A DNA stretch of 64,000 bases from Streptomyces sp. NBC_01754 (GTDB lineage: Bacteria > Actinomycetota > Actinomycetes > Streptomycetales > Streptomycetaceae): the NCBI RefSeq assembly GCF_035918015.1, contig NZ_CP109132.1, forward strand, positions 7,006,001 to 7,070,000. The letters run 5' to 3'. Made by a program: the position numbers and the translations under genes. Positions 55,539 through 63,332 of this stretch are shown here, in pieces (the first letter of the stretch is position 1; each line of letters starts with the position of its first letter). Below the pieces are notes generated by a model that did not search any database, was not told the DNA's origin, and was given only the letters and a program-made list of their open reading frames with translations.

Positions 55539-57324
55539 CACCGGCCGACTGGGTGGGGGAGTGCAGCAGTTCCAGTTTCTTTCCCTCACCGAGGTACATG
55601 TGCACACCACACGGCAGGCAGGGGTCGAAGCTGCGCACCGTGCGCATGATGTCGATGCCCTTGAAGTTCTCCCGGTCGTTCTCCTCGAAGATCGGCTGGC
55701 CCTGCACCGCGTCCTCGTAGGGGCCGGGCGTGCCGTAGGTGTCGCGGGGACTCGCGTTCCACGGGGTCGGCGGATAAGGGTGGTAGTTGGCGATCTTGCC
55801 GTCCCGGATCACCATGTGGTGCGAGAGGACACCGCGCACCGCCTCGGTGAAGCCGCAGCCGACGCCTTCCTCCGGCACCTCGAACTTCTCCCAGGTCTTC
55901 GTGCGTCCGGCCCGGATCTCGACGAGGGCCTTCTCCGCGAAGTGCAGCGCGCAGGCGGCCGCGTAGGCCTGGAAGTAGGTGCGCGCGCGGTTGCGCTCGA
56001 TCGTGTTGCTCCACTGCGGGACATGCCATTCCAGCTCCACCGGACCCTTGAGCGCGGTCTTGGGGAGGTTGATCTTCACACTGTTGCCGGTGGCCTTGAC
56101 GTAGCCGATGTCGACCAGCCCGGCCAGCGCCGTGGTCCACAGCCGTGCCAGGGGCCCGCCGCCGGTGTCGAGGGCGAGGTAGTCCTTGCCGTCGAACCAG
56201 CGCGGAGACATGACCCAGCTGTACTTGTCGTCCAGGTCCCGCTTCTGCGGCCGCGGGTTGGTGTGCTGGTTCCACGGGTGACGCCGGTCCACCGGATTTC
56301 CCAGGGGATCGTGCGTCACGAACATCTCCTGCTCCTCCCAGTCGCCGTAGTACGACGAGCCGAGCAGGATGCGGATGCCCAGGTTGATCTTCACCAGGTC
56401 CGTGGTGACCAGTTTCCCGTCGACGACCACACCGGGGGTGACGTACATCTTCCGCCCCCAGTCGGTCATGTCCTTGTACGCGAAGTTGCAGTGCTCCGGG
56501 TCCTGGAAGGAGCCCCAGCAGCCCAGCAGGATCCGCCGGTTGCCCACCTGCTCGTACCCGGGCAGCGCCTCGTAGAAGAAGTCGAAGAGGTCGTCGTGCA
56601 TCGGCACGACCTTCTTCATGAACTCCACGTAGCGCTGGAGGCGGGTGATGTAGTCGGTCATCAGCTGGATGGTCGCGACGGTGCCGACACCACCGGGGTA
56701 GAGGGTGGACGGGTGTACGTGCCGTCCCTCCATCAGGCAGAACATCTCCCGCGTCAGGCGGCTCACCTGGAGCGCCTCCCGGTAGAACTCACCGGTGAAC
56801 GGGTTCAGCGAGCGCATGATGTCGCCGATGGTCCTGTACCCGTGGGCGTCCGCGTGCGGGGAAGGGGTCCGGTCGGCCTGTTCGAGAACGCCCGGGTTGG
56901 TCTCGGCGACCATCTTCTCGCAGTAGTCGACCCCCACCAGGTTCTCCTGGAAGATGTTGTGGTCGAACATGTACTCCGCGGCTTCGCCGAGATTGACGAT
57001 CCATTCACCGAGGTGCGGCGGTTTCACGCCGTAGGCCATGTTCTGCGCGTAGCACGAACAGGTGGCGTGATTGTCTCCGCAGATTCCGCAGATACGGCTC
57101 GTGATGAAATGCGCGTCGCGCGGGTCCTTGCCCTTCATGAAGACCGAGTAGCCGCGGAAGATCGAGCTGGTGCTGTGGCACTCGGCGACGACCTTCTGTT
57201 TGAAGTCGATCTTCGTGTAGATGCCCAGGCTGCCGACGATCCTGGTGATGGGATCCCAGGCCATCTCCACCAGGCCGTCTTTTCCCTGGCCCGTTCCGGC
57301 GCCCGTGTACTGCGTCGCGGTCAT
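55531..57324 (-). CDS. hhyL: [NiFe]-hydrogenase large subunit, group 1h
   Basis: Catalytic subunit that oxidises H2, probably at atmospheric concentration. The 597-residue protein has the four nickel-ligand cysteines in RICGICGDNHATC (Cys79, Cys82) and DPCLPCGVH (Cys569, Cys572). The 22 residues after His575 (MYLGEGKKLELLHSPTQSAG and two more) form the C-terminal extension that the operon's protease should remove. EMAWDPITRIVG and KPPHLGEWIV are typical of the actinobacterial type. The gene follows the small subunit after 35 nt. Confidence 0.95.
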   Translation of the reverse strand: MTATQYTGAGTGQGKDGLVEMAWDPITRIVGSLGIYTKIDFKQKVVAECHSTSSIFRGYSVFMKGKDPRDAHFITSRICGICGDNHATCSCYAQNMAYGVKPPHLGEWIVNLGEAAEYMFDHNIFQENLVGVDYCEKMVAETNPGVLEQADRTPSPHADAHGYRTIGDIMRSLNPFTGEFYREALQVSRLTREMFCLMEGRHVHPSTLYPGGVGTVATIQLMTDYITRLQRYVEFMKKVVPMHDDLFDFFYEALPGYEQVGNRRILLGCWGSFQDPEHCNFAYKDMTDWGRKMYVTPGVVVDGKLVTTDLVKINLGIRILLGSSYYGDWEEQEMFVTHDPLGNPVDRRHPWNQHTNPRPQKRDLDDKYSWVMSPRWFDGKDYLALDTGGGPLARLWTTALAGLVDIGYVKATGNSVKINLPKTALKGPVELEWHVPQWSNTIERNRARTYFQAYAAACALHFAEKALVEIRAGRTKTWEKFEVPEEGVGCGFTEAVRGVLSHHMVIRDGKIANYHPYPPTPWNASPRDTYGTPGPYEDAVQGQPIFEENDRENFKGIDIMRTVRSFDPCLPCGVHMYLGEGKKLELLHSPTQSAGGE

Positions 57325-57359
57325 TACGCCACCCTCGTCTTTCTTTCTGCTGCGGTGAT

Positions 57360-58415
57360 TTACCAGGTGCGGGTGGCGCCGGTGGTCAGTTCCCTGCCGG
57401 GCTTACGCCACTTCGGCTCGTGGTCGAGCGTGTGCGTCGTGATGTGGCGCAGTCGCCGCATCGTGGATCCGTACAGCCCGACCGCGTTGGTCGAGAGCTT
57501 TCCGCCGGGCGGCTCGTCCATGAACGGCATGAACTTGTCCGGGAACCCGGGCATCGTGCAGCCGATGCAGATGCCGCCGACGTTGGGACACCCGCCGATG
57601 CCGTTCATCCAGCCGCGTTTGGGCACGTTGCACTTGACCGTGGGGCCCCAGCAGCCGAGCTTGACGATGCACTTGGGCGAGCCGTACTCGGTGGCGAAGT
57701 CACCCTGCTCGTAGTAGCCGGCCCGGTCACAGCCTTCGTGGACGGTCTGCCCGAACAGCCAGGACGGACGCAGCGCGTCGTCGAGCGGGATCATCGGGGC
57801 CTGGTCGGTGGCCATGTAGAGCAGGTAGGTGAGCGTCTCCGACAGGTTGTCCGGCTGGATCGGGCAGCCGGGCACGCACACGATCGGAATGCCCGCCTTG
57901 GACTTCCAGTCCCAGCCCAGGTAGTCGGGGACGCCCATCGCTCCGGTCGGGTTGCCCGCCATGGCGTGGATGCCGCCGTAGGTCGCGCAGGTGCCGGCGG
58001 CCACGATCGCGGTCGCCTTCGGCGCCAGTCGGTCGAGCCACTCGCTGGTGGTCATGGGCTGACCGGTGGCGGGGTCGTTCCCGAACCCGCACCAGTAGCC
58101 CTCTTCGTGCAACTGTTCGTTGGGGATGGACCCCTCGACCACGAGGACGAACGGTTCCAGTTCGCCCCGGTCCGCCTTGAAGAACCACTCGAGGAAGTCG
58201 TCCGCGCCACCGTTGGGTCCGCACTCGAAATCGATGAGTGGCCAGTGGACGGCGATCTGGGGGAGACCGGGCAGCGCACCGAGAGCGATTTCCTCGATGC
58301 TGGGCTGGGTGGCCGCGGTCAGGGAAACCGAATCACCGTCGCAGCTGAGACCGGCATTGATCCACAGGACATGGATCAGTGTCTCTTCCGCCTTTACCGC
58401 TTCCTCTGTAGGCAT
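57360..58415 (-). CDS. hhyS: [NiFe]-hydrogenase small subunit, group 1h
   Basis: Electron-transfer subunit with the iron-sulfur relay. The 351-residue protein starts MPTEEAVKAEETLIHVLWIN; there is no twin-arginine signal, so the enzyme is made without Tat export. The first ligand motif is AGLSCDGDS, with Asp28 in place of the second cysteine of the usual CxxC, the 3Cys-1Asp proximal cluster known from the Ralstonia eutropha actinobacterial-type hydrogenase. Further ligands lie in GTCATYGG, GCPIQPDN, HEGCDRAGYYEQGDF, LGCWGPTVKCNVPKRGW and CIGCTMPGFPD. The ATG at 58415 is preferred to a GTG at 58475. Confidence 0.95.
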   Translation of the reverse strand: MPTEEAVKAEETLIHVLWINAGLSCDGDSVSLTAATQPSIEEIALGALPGLPQIAVHWPLIDFECGPNGGADDFLEWFFKADRGELEPFVLVVEGSIPNEQLHEEGYWCGFGNDPATGQPMTTSEWLDRLAPKATAIVAAGTCATYGGIHAMAGNPTGAMGVPDYLGWDWKSKAGIPIVCVPGCPIQPDNLSETLTYLLYMATDQAPMIPLDDALRPSWLFGQTVHEGCDRAGYYEQGDFATEYGSPKCIVKLGCWGPTVKCNVPKRGWMNGIGGCPNVGGICIGCTMPGFPDKFMPFMDEPPGGKLSTNAVGLYGSTMRRLRHITTHTLDHEPKWRKPGRELTTGATRTW

Positions 58416-58666
58416 AGTGCTCTCGCCTTTCGGGGAGACAGCCGTCTCGTCGTGCAGCTGAGCCCGGCTTTCCACACACAGGTGGGTTCGCGCATATTGC
58501 TACCATCTAGCCCCGACTCGCGGGCACCGGCAACACGGTGATTCAGCGGCCGCGATGAGCCGGGCGGGTGACAGCGGCGGGACCCACGGGCGGGCGCCAC
58601 GTCGTACGGCACCGATGACGGCCTACGGTCGGGGCGCCGGGAGGGAACCGTCGGAACGAGGCCGTG
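58416..58666. promoter_or_regulatory. Divergent promoter region hhyS / hypA
   Basis: A 251-bp region separates the divergent hydrogenase structural operon and hypAB. An AT-richer patch at about 58494-58512 (CATATTGCTACCATCTAG) is the likeliest promoter position for the minus-strand operon. I see no clear operator palindrome. Confidence 0.4.
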
Positions 58667-58996
58667 GTGCACGAGCTAGCCATTACCCAGAGTGTGGTCG
58701 ACACCGTCTGCGAACGCGCCGCCGGACGTCCGGTCCGGTCGGTCGCCGTACGCGTGGGTGTCCTCACCGCGGTGGTCGCCGACTCGATGCGCTTCTGCTT
58801 CGACCTGGTCACCGAGGGAACGGTGGCCGAGGGCGCGCTCCTGGAGATCGATCAGCCACCGGGATCGGCACGGTGCCGCTCGTGCGACGCCGCGTTCCCC
58901 CTCACCGACCCGATCCTGCTGTGCCCCTGCGGCAGCGCGGACGTCCAGGTCACGTCGGGACGGGAACTACAGATCGTTTCGATGAAAGTGGGTTGA
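58667..58996 (+). CDS. hypA: Nickel metallochaperone HypA
   Basis: HypA binds nickel and passes it with HypB to the hydrogenase large subunit. The 109-residue protein reads (M)HELAITQSVVDTVCERA; the second residue His is the nickel ligand, so the start must be the second of two adjacent GTG codons (58667). The zinc site is CRSCDAAF and CPCGSADV. It is followed by hypB after 3 nt. It is divergent from the structural operon. Confidence 0.92.
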   Translation: MHELAITQSVVDTVCERAAGRPVRSVAVRVGVLTAVVADSMRFCFDLVTEGTVAEGALLEIDQPPGSARCRSCDAAFPLTDPILLCPCGSADVQVTSGRELQIVSMKVG

Positions 58997-58999
58997 CCT

Positions 59000-59788
59000 A
59001 TGTGCGGTACCTGCGGTTGCGGTGACGAGAGCGCCGGCGAGGCCGGTACGAGGGTCACGGTGCTGGACGAGCGGGGCGCCCCCGTCCGGGACCACGTGCA
59101 CACGCACGCACACGAGCCCGGTCGCGGCCACCCGGCCACCGAAGGCGGGACGATCACGCTCGAACAGAAGGTGCTCGCCAAGAACGAGCGCCTCGCGGAA
59201 CGCAACCGGCGGTGGATGGCGGGCAGGGAAGTCGTGGCGGTGAACATGATGAGCTCGCCGGGCGCGGGGAAGACCACCCTGCTCGAACGCACCATCGGCG
59301 AACTCTCCCCGTCGCGTCCGCTCGCGGTCGTCGAAGGGGACCAGGAGACCAGGCTCGACGCGGAGCGCATCAGGCGCGCCGGATGCGCGGTGGCGCAGGT
59401 GAACACGGGCGCCGGCTGCCATCTCGACGCGCGGATGATGTACGACGCCCTCACCTCGCTCTCCCCGGCCCAGGGCTCGCTGCTGCTCGTCGAGAACGTG
59501 GGCAACCTGGTCTGCCCCGCCCTGTTCGACCTCGGGGAACACAGCAGGGTCGTGATCATCTCGGTCACGGAGGGCACGGACAAGCCGCTGAAGTACCCCT
59601 ACATGTTCGAGACCGCCGACCTGATCCTCGTCAACAAGATCGACCTGCTGCCCTACGTCGACTTCGACGTGGACCGGTGCGTGGGGTACGCGCGAGCGGT
59701 CAACCCCGACGTGCGGGTCCTGCCCGTGTCCGCGACCACCGGTGAGGGCCTGGCCGACTGGTACGACTGGCTGGCGGGCCGGAAGTAG
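59000..59788 (+). CDS. hypB: Hydrogenase nickel-insertion GTPase HypB
   Basis: The 262-residue protein begins MCGTCGCGDE (metal-binding cysteine motif), has a histidine-rich stretch (DHVHTHAHEPGRGH) that can store nickel, then the GTPase core: NMMSSPGAGKTTLLERT (P-loop), VEGDQETRLDAERI, VENVGNLVCPALFDLGE and NKIDLLPYVDFD (base recognition). It drives nickel insertion with HypA. A hairpin directly follows the stop. Confidence 0.95.
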   Translation: MCGTCGCGDESAGEAGTRVTVLDERGAPVRDHVHTHAHEPGRGHPATEGGTITLEQKVLAKNERLAERNRRWMAGREVVAVNMMSSPGAGKTTLLERTIGELSPSRPLAVVEGDQETRLDAERIRRAGCAVAQVNTGAGCHLDARMMYDALTSLSPAQGSLLLVENVGNLVCPALFDLGEHSRVVIISVTEGTDKPLKYPYMFETADLILVNKIDLLPYVDFDVDRCVGYARAVNPDVRVLPVSATTGEGLADWYDWLAGRK

Positions 59789-59815
59789 CGCTGAGGGCCC
59801 TGTGGGGGCTCAGCG
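59789..59815. terminator. Hairpin after hypB
   Basis: CGCTGAG (59789-59795) and CTCAGCG (59809-59815) form a perfect 7-bp stem with a 13-nt loop, starting on the base after the hypB stop codon. It is the likely end of the hypAB transcript. Confidence 0.7.
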
Positions 59816-60109
59816 GCGCGGCACCGGAATCACCTCCGTCGGTCGGGGGCCCGGGTCCGGACGCGGGAGCAGGCACACGCCGGACTCCTTCCCGGAGTGA
59901 CCAAGTCCTCCTGGTGACAGCCGCCGAACCGCCCTGAGGCGGATCCGTGGTCCGCTCGCCGGAAGCAGGACCCGCCTCCGTGGGCCTCCGGCGGCGGCCC
60001 CTGCCTCCGGCACCGCCCTGACCGTTGCCGCTGCCCGCCGGAGACCCGCAAGCGCCGGGTCACGGTGTTCCACCTGTGGAGTGCGGGGCCGGTGCCGGAC
60101 GAGAAGGCG
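59816..60109. other. Gene-free region between hypB and the methyltransferase gene
   Basis: About 290 bp without a credible gene; the 87-codon frame on the minus strand lacks typical codon bias and a ribosome-binding site. A small CCGCC-CTGA-GGCGG hairpin lies at about 59929-59942. On the minus strand the block at 59866-59924 contains strings reminiscent of a cobalamin riboswitch core (GGCGGCTGTCACC, then CTCCGGGAAGGAGTCC), but no gene stands downstream of it on that strand. Confidence 0.4.
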
Positions 60110-60895
60110 TCAGCGCAGAGCGGCCACCAGCGCGTCGCTCGCGGAGCACCACACCTGCCGGGCCTCGGTGAACCCCTGCTCCAGCAGCGTCTCGATGTGC
60201 CAGCGGGTGAGGACGGGGCGGTCGCGCCGTGCCGCGTCGGGCGCCGGCGGCTGCCGAGGGTCGCCCAGCAGGGCGAAGCGCCTGGCGGCGGCGTCGGCGA
60301 GGGAGGGATCGCGGGCCACCGCGTGCCACCAGTCCGCCCAGTCCAGTGCTCCCCGCTGCCGCTGCTCCTCCTTGCGCCGTGTGAGCAGGGCCTGGAGCGC
60401 CGCGTTGATGCGCGGTGCGGACCCGTCGTGCATGTGGTCGGCGTTGAGGAAGACGCCGCCCTCACGCAGCAGGCCCGCCAGGCCCCCGTAGAGGCTGCGC
60501 AGCGGTTCGGTGTCCAGCCAGTGCAGGGCGGTAGCGGTCACCACGGCGTCGTAGGAGGCGTGCGGGAGGCGCTCGGTCCACGCGGGGTCGGTGACGTCTG
60601 CCTCGACGAAGGTGACGCGGTCGTCGTCGGCGAAGTGCCCGCGCGCGATGGTCACCAGCGCCGGGTCGATGTCCACGCAGGTGCTGTCCGCCCCGGGCAG
60701 CCGCCGCAGCAGCCGGTCGGAGATGCTGCCCGTGCCGCACGCCAGGTCGAGGACGCGTGGGGTGGGGCCCGCCACGGCCTCCACGGTGTCGAGCATGACC
60801 CGGAAGCGTTCCTCCCGGTCCGGCATGTACCACTCCTGCTGGCGGTCCCAACTGGTCTGCCAACGCTGCCAGTCGGTGGTGGCCGTTGCTGTCAT
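60110..60895 (-). CDS. Class I SAM-dependent methyltransferase
   Basis: The 261-residue protein has the SAM-binding motif RVLDLACGTGSISDRLLRRLPGA, the acidic residue after beta-2 (CVDIDPALV) and YDAVVTATALHWLDTEPL. The start MTATATTDWQRWQTSWDRQQEWYMPDRE overlaps the stop of the ABC ATPase gene (ATGA), so it is part of the transporter operon. Co-transcription with a peptide/nickel-type importer could mean that it modifies the imported compound, but its substrate is not readable. Confidence 0.83.
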   Translation of the reverse strand: MTATATTDWQRWQTSWDRQQEWYMPDREERFRVMLDTVEAVAGPTPRVLDLACGTGSISDRLLRRLPGADSTCVDIDPALVTIARGHFADDDRVTFVEADVTDPAWTERLPHASYDAVVTATALHWLDTEPLRSLYGGLAGLLREGGVFLNADHMHDGSAPRINAALQALLTRRKEEQRQRGALDWADWWHAVARDPSLADAAARRFALLGDPRQPPAPDAARRDRPVLTRWHIETLLEQGFTEARQVWCSASDALVAALR

Positions 60896-62496
60896 GGGTG
60901 TGGTTGTTCCTTTCCTCGCACGCCGTGCGGCGTGGACGTGTCCGTGGGGACCGCGGTCCCCAGGTCCTGGGAGCGCAGGAGCAGGCGGGTGGTCCTGGAG
61001 CGTGGTGAGGCGAGGACGGCGCGGCGGTCGCCCCGCTCCACGACGGTGCCCGCGTCGAGGACCACCAGATCGTCCGCCAGCCGCTCGACGAGACGCAGGT
61101 CGTGACTGATCCACAGCACGGCCGTACGGCTCTCCCGGCGTAGCCGGGTGATCTCCGCCGTCACCCATCGGATACTGACGGCGTCCAGCGCGGTGGTGAT
61201 CTCGTCGCAGATCAGCACATCGGGTTCGGCCAGCAGGGCCCGGGCCAGCGCGGCCCGCTGGAGTTCCCCGCCGGACAGCGATCCGGCGTGTCGCCCCGCA
61301 TGCTCCGAGGTGAGGCCGAGCCTCTCCCACACCGACATGGCCCGCCGTTCGGCCTCCCGCGCGGACAGCCCGCGCAGCCGTACGGCGGTGCGGGCCACCT
61401 GGTCCAGTACGGTGCGCCGCTCGTCGAACGAGTTCCGCACCTCCTGCCACACGTACTGCACGGCTCGGATCTGGCGTGGTGACCGGTGACGGAGTACGGG
61501 CAACGGTTCGCCGAACAGCGACAGTTGTCCGACGTGGCGTTCGTGGAGCCCGGCGAGGCACCGTGCGAGCACCGTCTTGCCACTGCCCGACGGACCCACG
61601 ACCGCCGTGCAACCGGCTTCCGGCAGCCGCACCGCCACGTCGTGGAGGACCTGGTCCCGTCGCCCGGGCCGCAGCCACGCCGACAGGCCGCGTGCCTCCA
61701 GGGCGGTGCCGCCGCCGAGGGAGGCGGCCGGCCCGGCCGCGGGGGCGGGGAGAGCCACGGGGGGCCGTACCGGCAGGAGGTCCGCCGTGCCGCCCGTGGC
61801 CGTGACCCGGCCCCTGTCCAGCAGCACCGTGCGGGTGGCGACGGCCCGTACGAGATCGTGGTCGTGGCTCAGCAGCAGGACCGCGATCCCGTCCGCGGCC
61901 AGCCGGGTCAGCTCGCCCGCCAGCCGCAGGCGTGCCACCGTGTCCAGCCCCGTACTGGGCTCGTCGAGGACCACGGCACGCGGACCGCAGACCAGTACCT
62001 GGGCCAGAGCGACCCGTTGCCGCTGCCCGCCGGAGAACTGGTGCGGGAAGCGGCGAAGGATCGCGTTGTCGCCGGGCAGCCCGGCGGTGCGCAGGGCCCC
62101 GGCCGCGTACCCCGCCGCGACCGGCCGGCGGCCGGCCTCGGGCCGGTGCAGCCGGGCGAGTTCGGTCAGCACCGACCCGATCCGCCGGGCCGGATTGAGG
62201 GCGTGGGCCGGGTGCTGCGGCATGTAGGCGATCAGCCGGCCGCGCACGGTCGGAGCGAGGGGGGTCGGCCCCTCGGCCGCGACCACCGCGGTGCCCGCGA
62301 CCTCCACCGTGCCGGTGAGCCGAACCCCGGGGGCCGACTCGCCCAGCAGAGCGAGGGCCGCGGTGGTCTTGCCGCTGCCGGAGGGCCCCACGAGTGCGGT
62401 CACCTCGCCGGGAGCGACGGCCAGGTCGACACCCTCCAGCAGAGTGGCCGTTTCCACCCGCGCCGTCAGTCCGCGGACCCTGATCACCGGTTCCAC
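60892..62496 (-). CDS. ABC transporter ATPase with two fused nucleotide-binding domains (Dpp/Opp/Nik type)
   Basis: The 534-residue protein joins the two ATPases of a DppD/DppF-type importer. Domain 1: GPSGSGKTT, FSGGQRQR, AVVLDEPSTGLD, LLSHDHDLV. Domain 2: GPSGSGKTV, LSGGELQR, VLICDEITTALD, WISHDLRLV. The GTG at 62496 overlaps the stop of the permease gene by 13 nt. The family imports oligopeptides, nickel, or metal-chelates. The proximity to hydrogenase maturation genes makes nickel worth testing, but there is no direct sequence proof. Confidence 0.9.
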   Translation of the reverse strand: MEPVIRVRGLTARVETATLLEGVDLAVAPGEVTALVGPSGSGKTTAALALLGESAPGVRLTGTVEVAGTAVVAAEGPTPLAPTVRGRLIAYMPQHPAHALNPARRIGSVLTELARLHRPEAGRRPVAAGYAAGALRTAGLPGDNAILRRFPHQFSGGQRQRVALAQVLVCGPRAVVLDEPSTGLDTVARLRLAGELTRLAADGIAVLLLSHDHDLVRAVATRTVLLDRGRVTATGGTADLLPVRPPVALPAPAAGPAASLGGGTALEARGLSAWLRPGRRDQVLHDVAVRLPEAGCTAVVGPSGSGKTVLARCLAGLHERHVGQLSLFGEPLPVLRHRSPRQIRAVQYVWQEVRNSFDERRTVLDQVARTAVRLRGLSAREAERRAMSVWERLGLTSEHAGRHAGSLSGGELQRAALARALLAEPDVLICDEITTALDAVSIRWVTAEITRLRRESRTAVLWISHDLRLVERLADDLVVLDAGTVVERGDRRAVLASPRSRTTRLLLRSQDLGTAVPTDTSTPHGVRGKEQPHP

Positions 62497-63332
62497 GCAG
62501 TCACCTTCCCCCGGGTGCTCTCGCCGCGTCCGTCGCCGCGCGGCAGCAACCCGTCGGCCAGCAGGTTGACGCCGACGGTGAACATCACCAGCATCAGTGC
62601 CGGCGCGCAGACGGCCCACGGCTGCACGAACAGCGCGTCCCTGCTCGCGGCGATGACCACGCCCCAGTCCGGGGAGGTCGGATCCAGTCCGAGTCCGAGG
62701 AAGTTGGCCGCGGCCACCGTGAAGACCGCGGTGCCCACCCGCGTACCGGCGTCGGCGGCGGCCACCGGGAGGACCGCGCGTCCCACGTGCCCGAACAGGA
62801 TCCGCGCGGATGACTCGCCTTGCAGCCGCATCGCCTCCGCGACGGGGCCGCCGGCCGCGTCCATCGCCGCCGCCCGCAACAGGCGTGCCACAGCCGGTAC
62901 GTTGAGCGCCGCGATCGCGAGGGCCACGGCGACCGGATGCCCGCGCCAGCCGATCCCGATGACGCTGATCACCAGCAACGACGGGAGTGGGAGCAGCAGT
63001 TCGACGGGCCGCATGAGCAGATCGTCGAGCCACCTGCTGCGGGAAGCCGCGGCCGTCAGTCCGAGCAGGGCGCCGACGGCGACGGCCAGGGCCACGGCGG
63101 CGCACGCCACGCCCAGCGCGCTGGCACCGCCCCGCAGAAGCAGCGCCACGACGTCGCGTCCCAGAGCGTCCGTGCCCAGCGGGTGCCCGTCGCCCAGGGC
63201 GTAGGGCATGCCGTCCGACGGGATCTCGGCGTCCGTGACGAACGGGCCGATCAGGGCCGCCGCACCGGGCGGGACCAGGAGCAGTGCGCCGGCCGCCGCC
63301 CGCCGGGGACGTCCGGATGGCCGGCCGCTCAT
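62484..63332 (-). CDS. ABC transporter permease (DppC/NikC type)
   Basis: The 282-residue permease has about six hydrophobic helices, HPLGTDALGRDVVALLLRGG (typical DppC/NikC opening) and the ATPase-contact loop AAAMDAAGGPVAEAMRLQGESSARILFGHVGRAVLP. Its ATG overlaps the stop of the companion permease (ATGA), and its end overlaps the ATPase gene. Substrate unknown. Confidence 0.9.
   Translation of the reverse strand: MSGRPSGRPRRAAAGALLLVPPGAAALIGPFVTDAEIPSDGMPYALGDGHPLGTDALGRDVVALLLRGGASALGVACAAVALAVAVGALLGLTAAASRSRWLDDLLMRPVELLLPLPSLLVISVIGIGWRGHPVAVALAIAALNVPAVARLLRAAAMDAAGGPVAEAMRLQGESSARILFGHVGRAVLPVAAADAGTRVGTAVFTVAAANFLGLGLDPTSPDWGVVIAASRDALFVQPWAVCAPALMLVMFTVGVNLLADGLLPRGDGRGESTRGKVTAWNR

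Noticed and set aside
59810..60073. An 87-codon minus-strand gene after the methyltransferase
   Set aside because: No ribosome-binding site, no recognisable domain and Arg/Pro/Gly-rich composition typical of random GC-rich frames.
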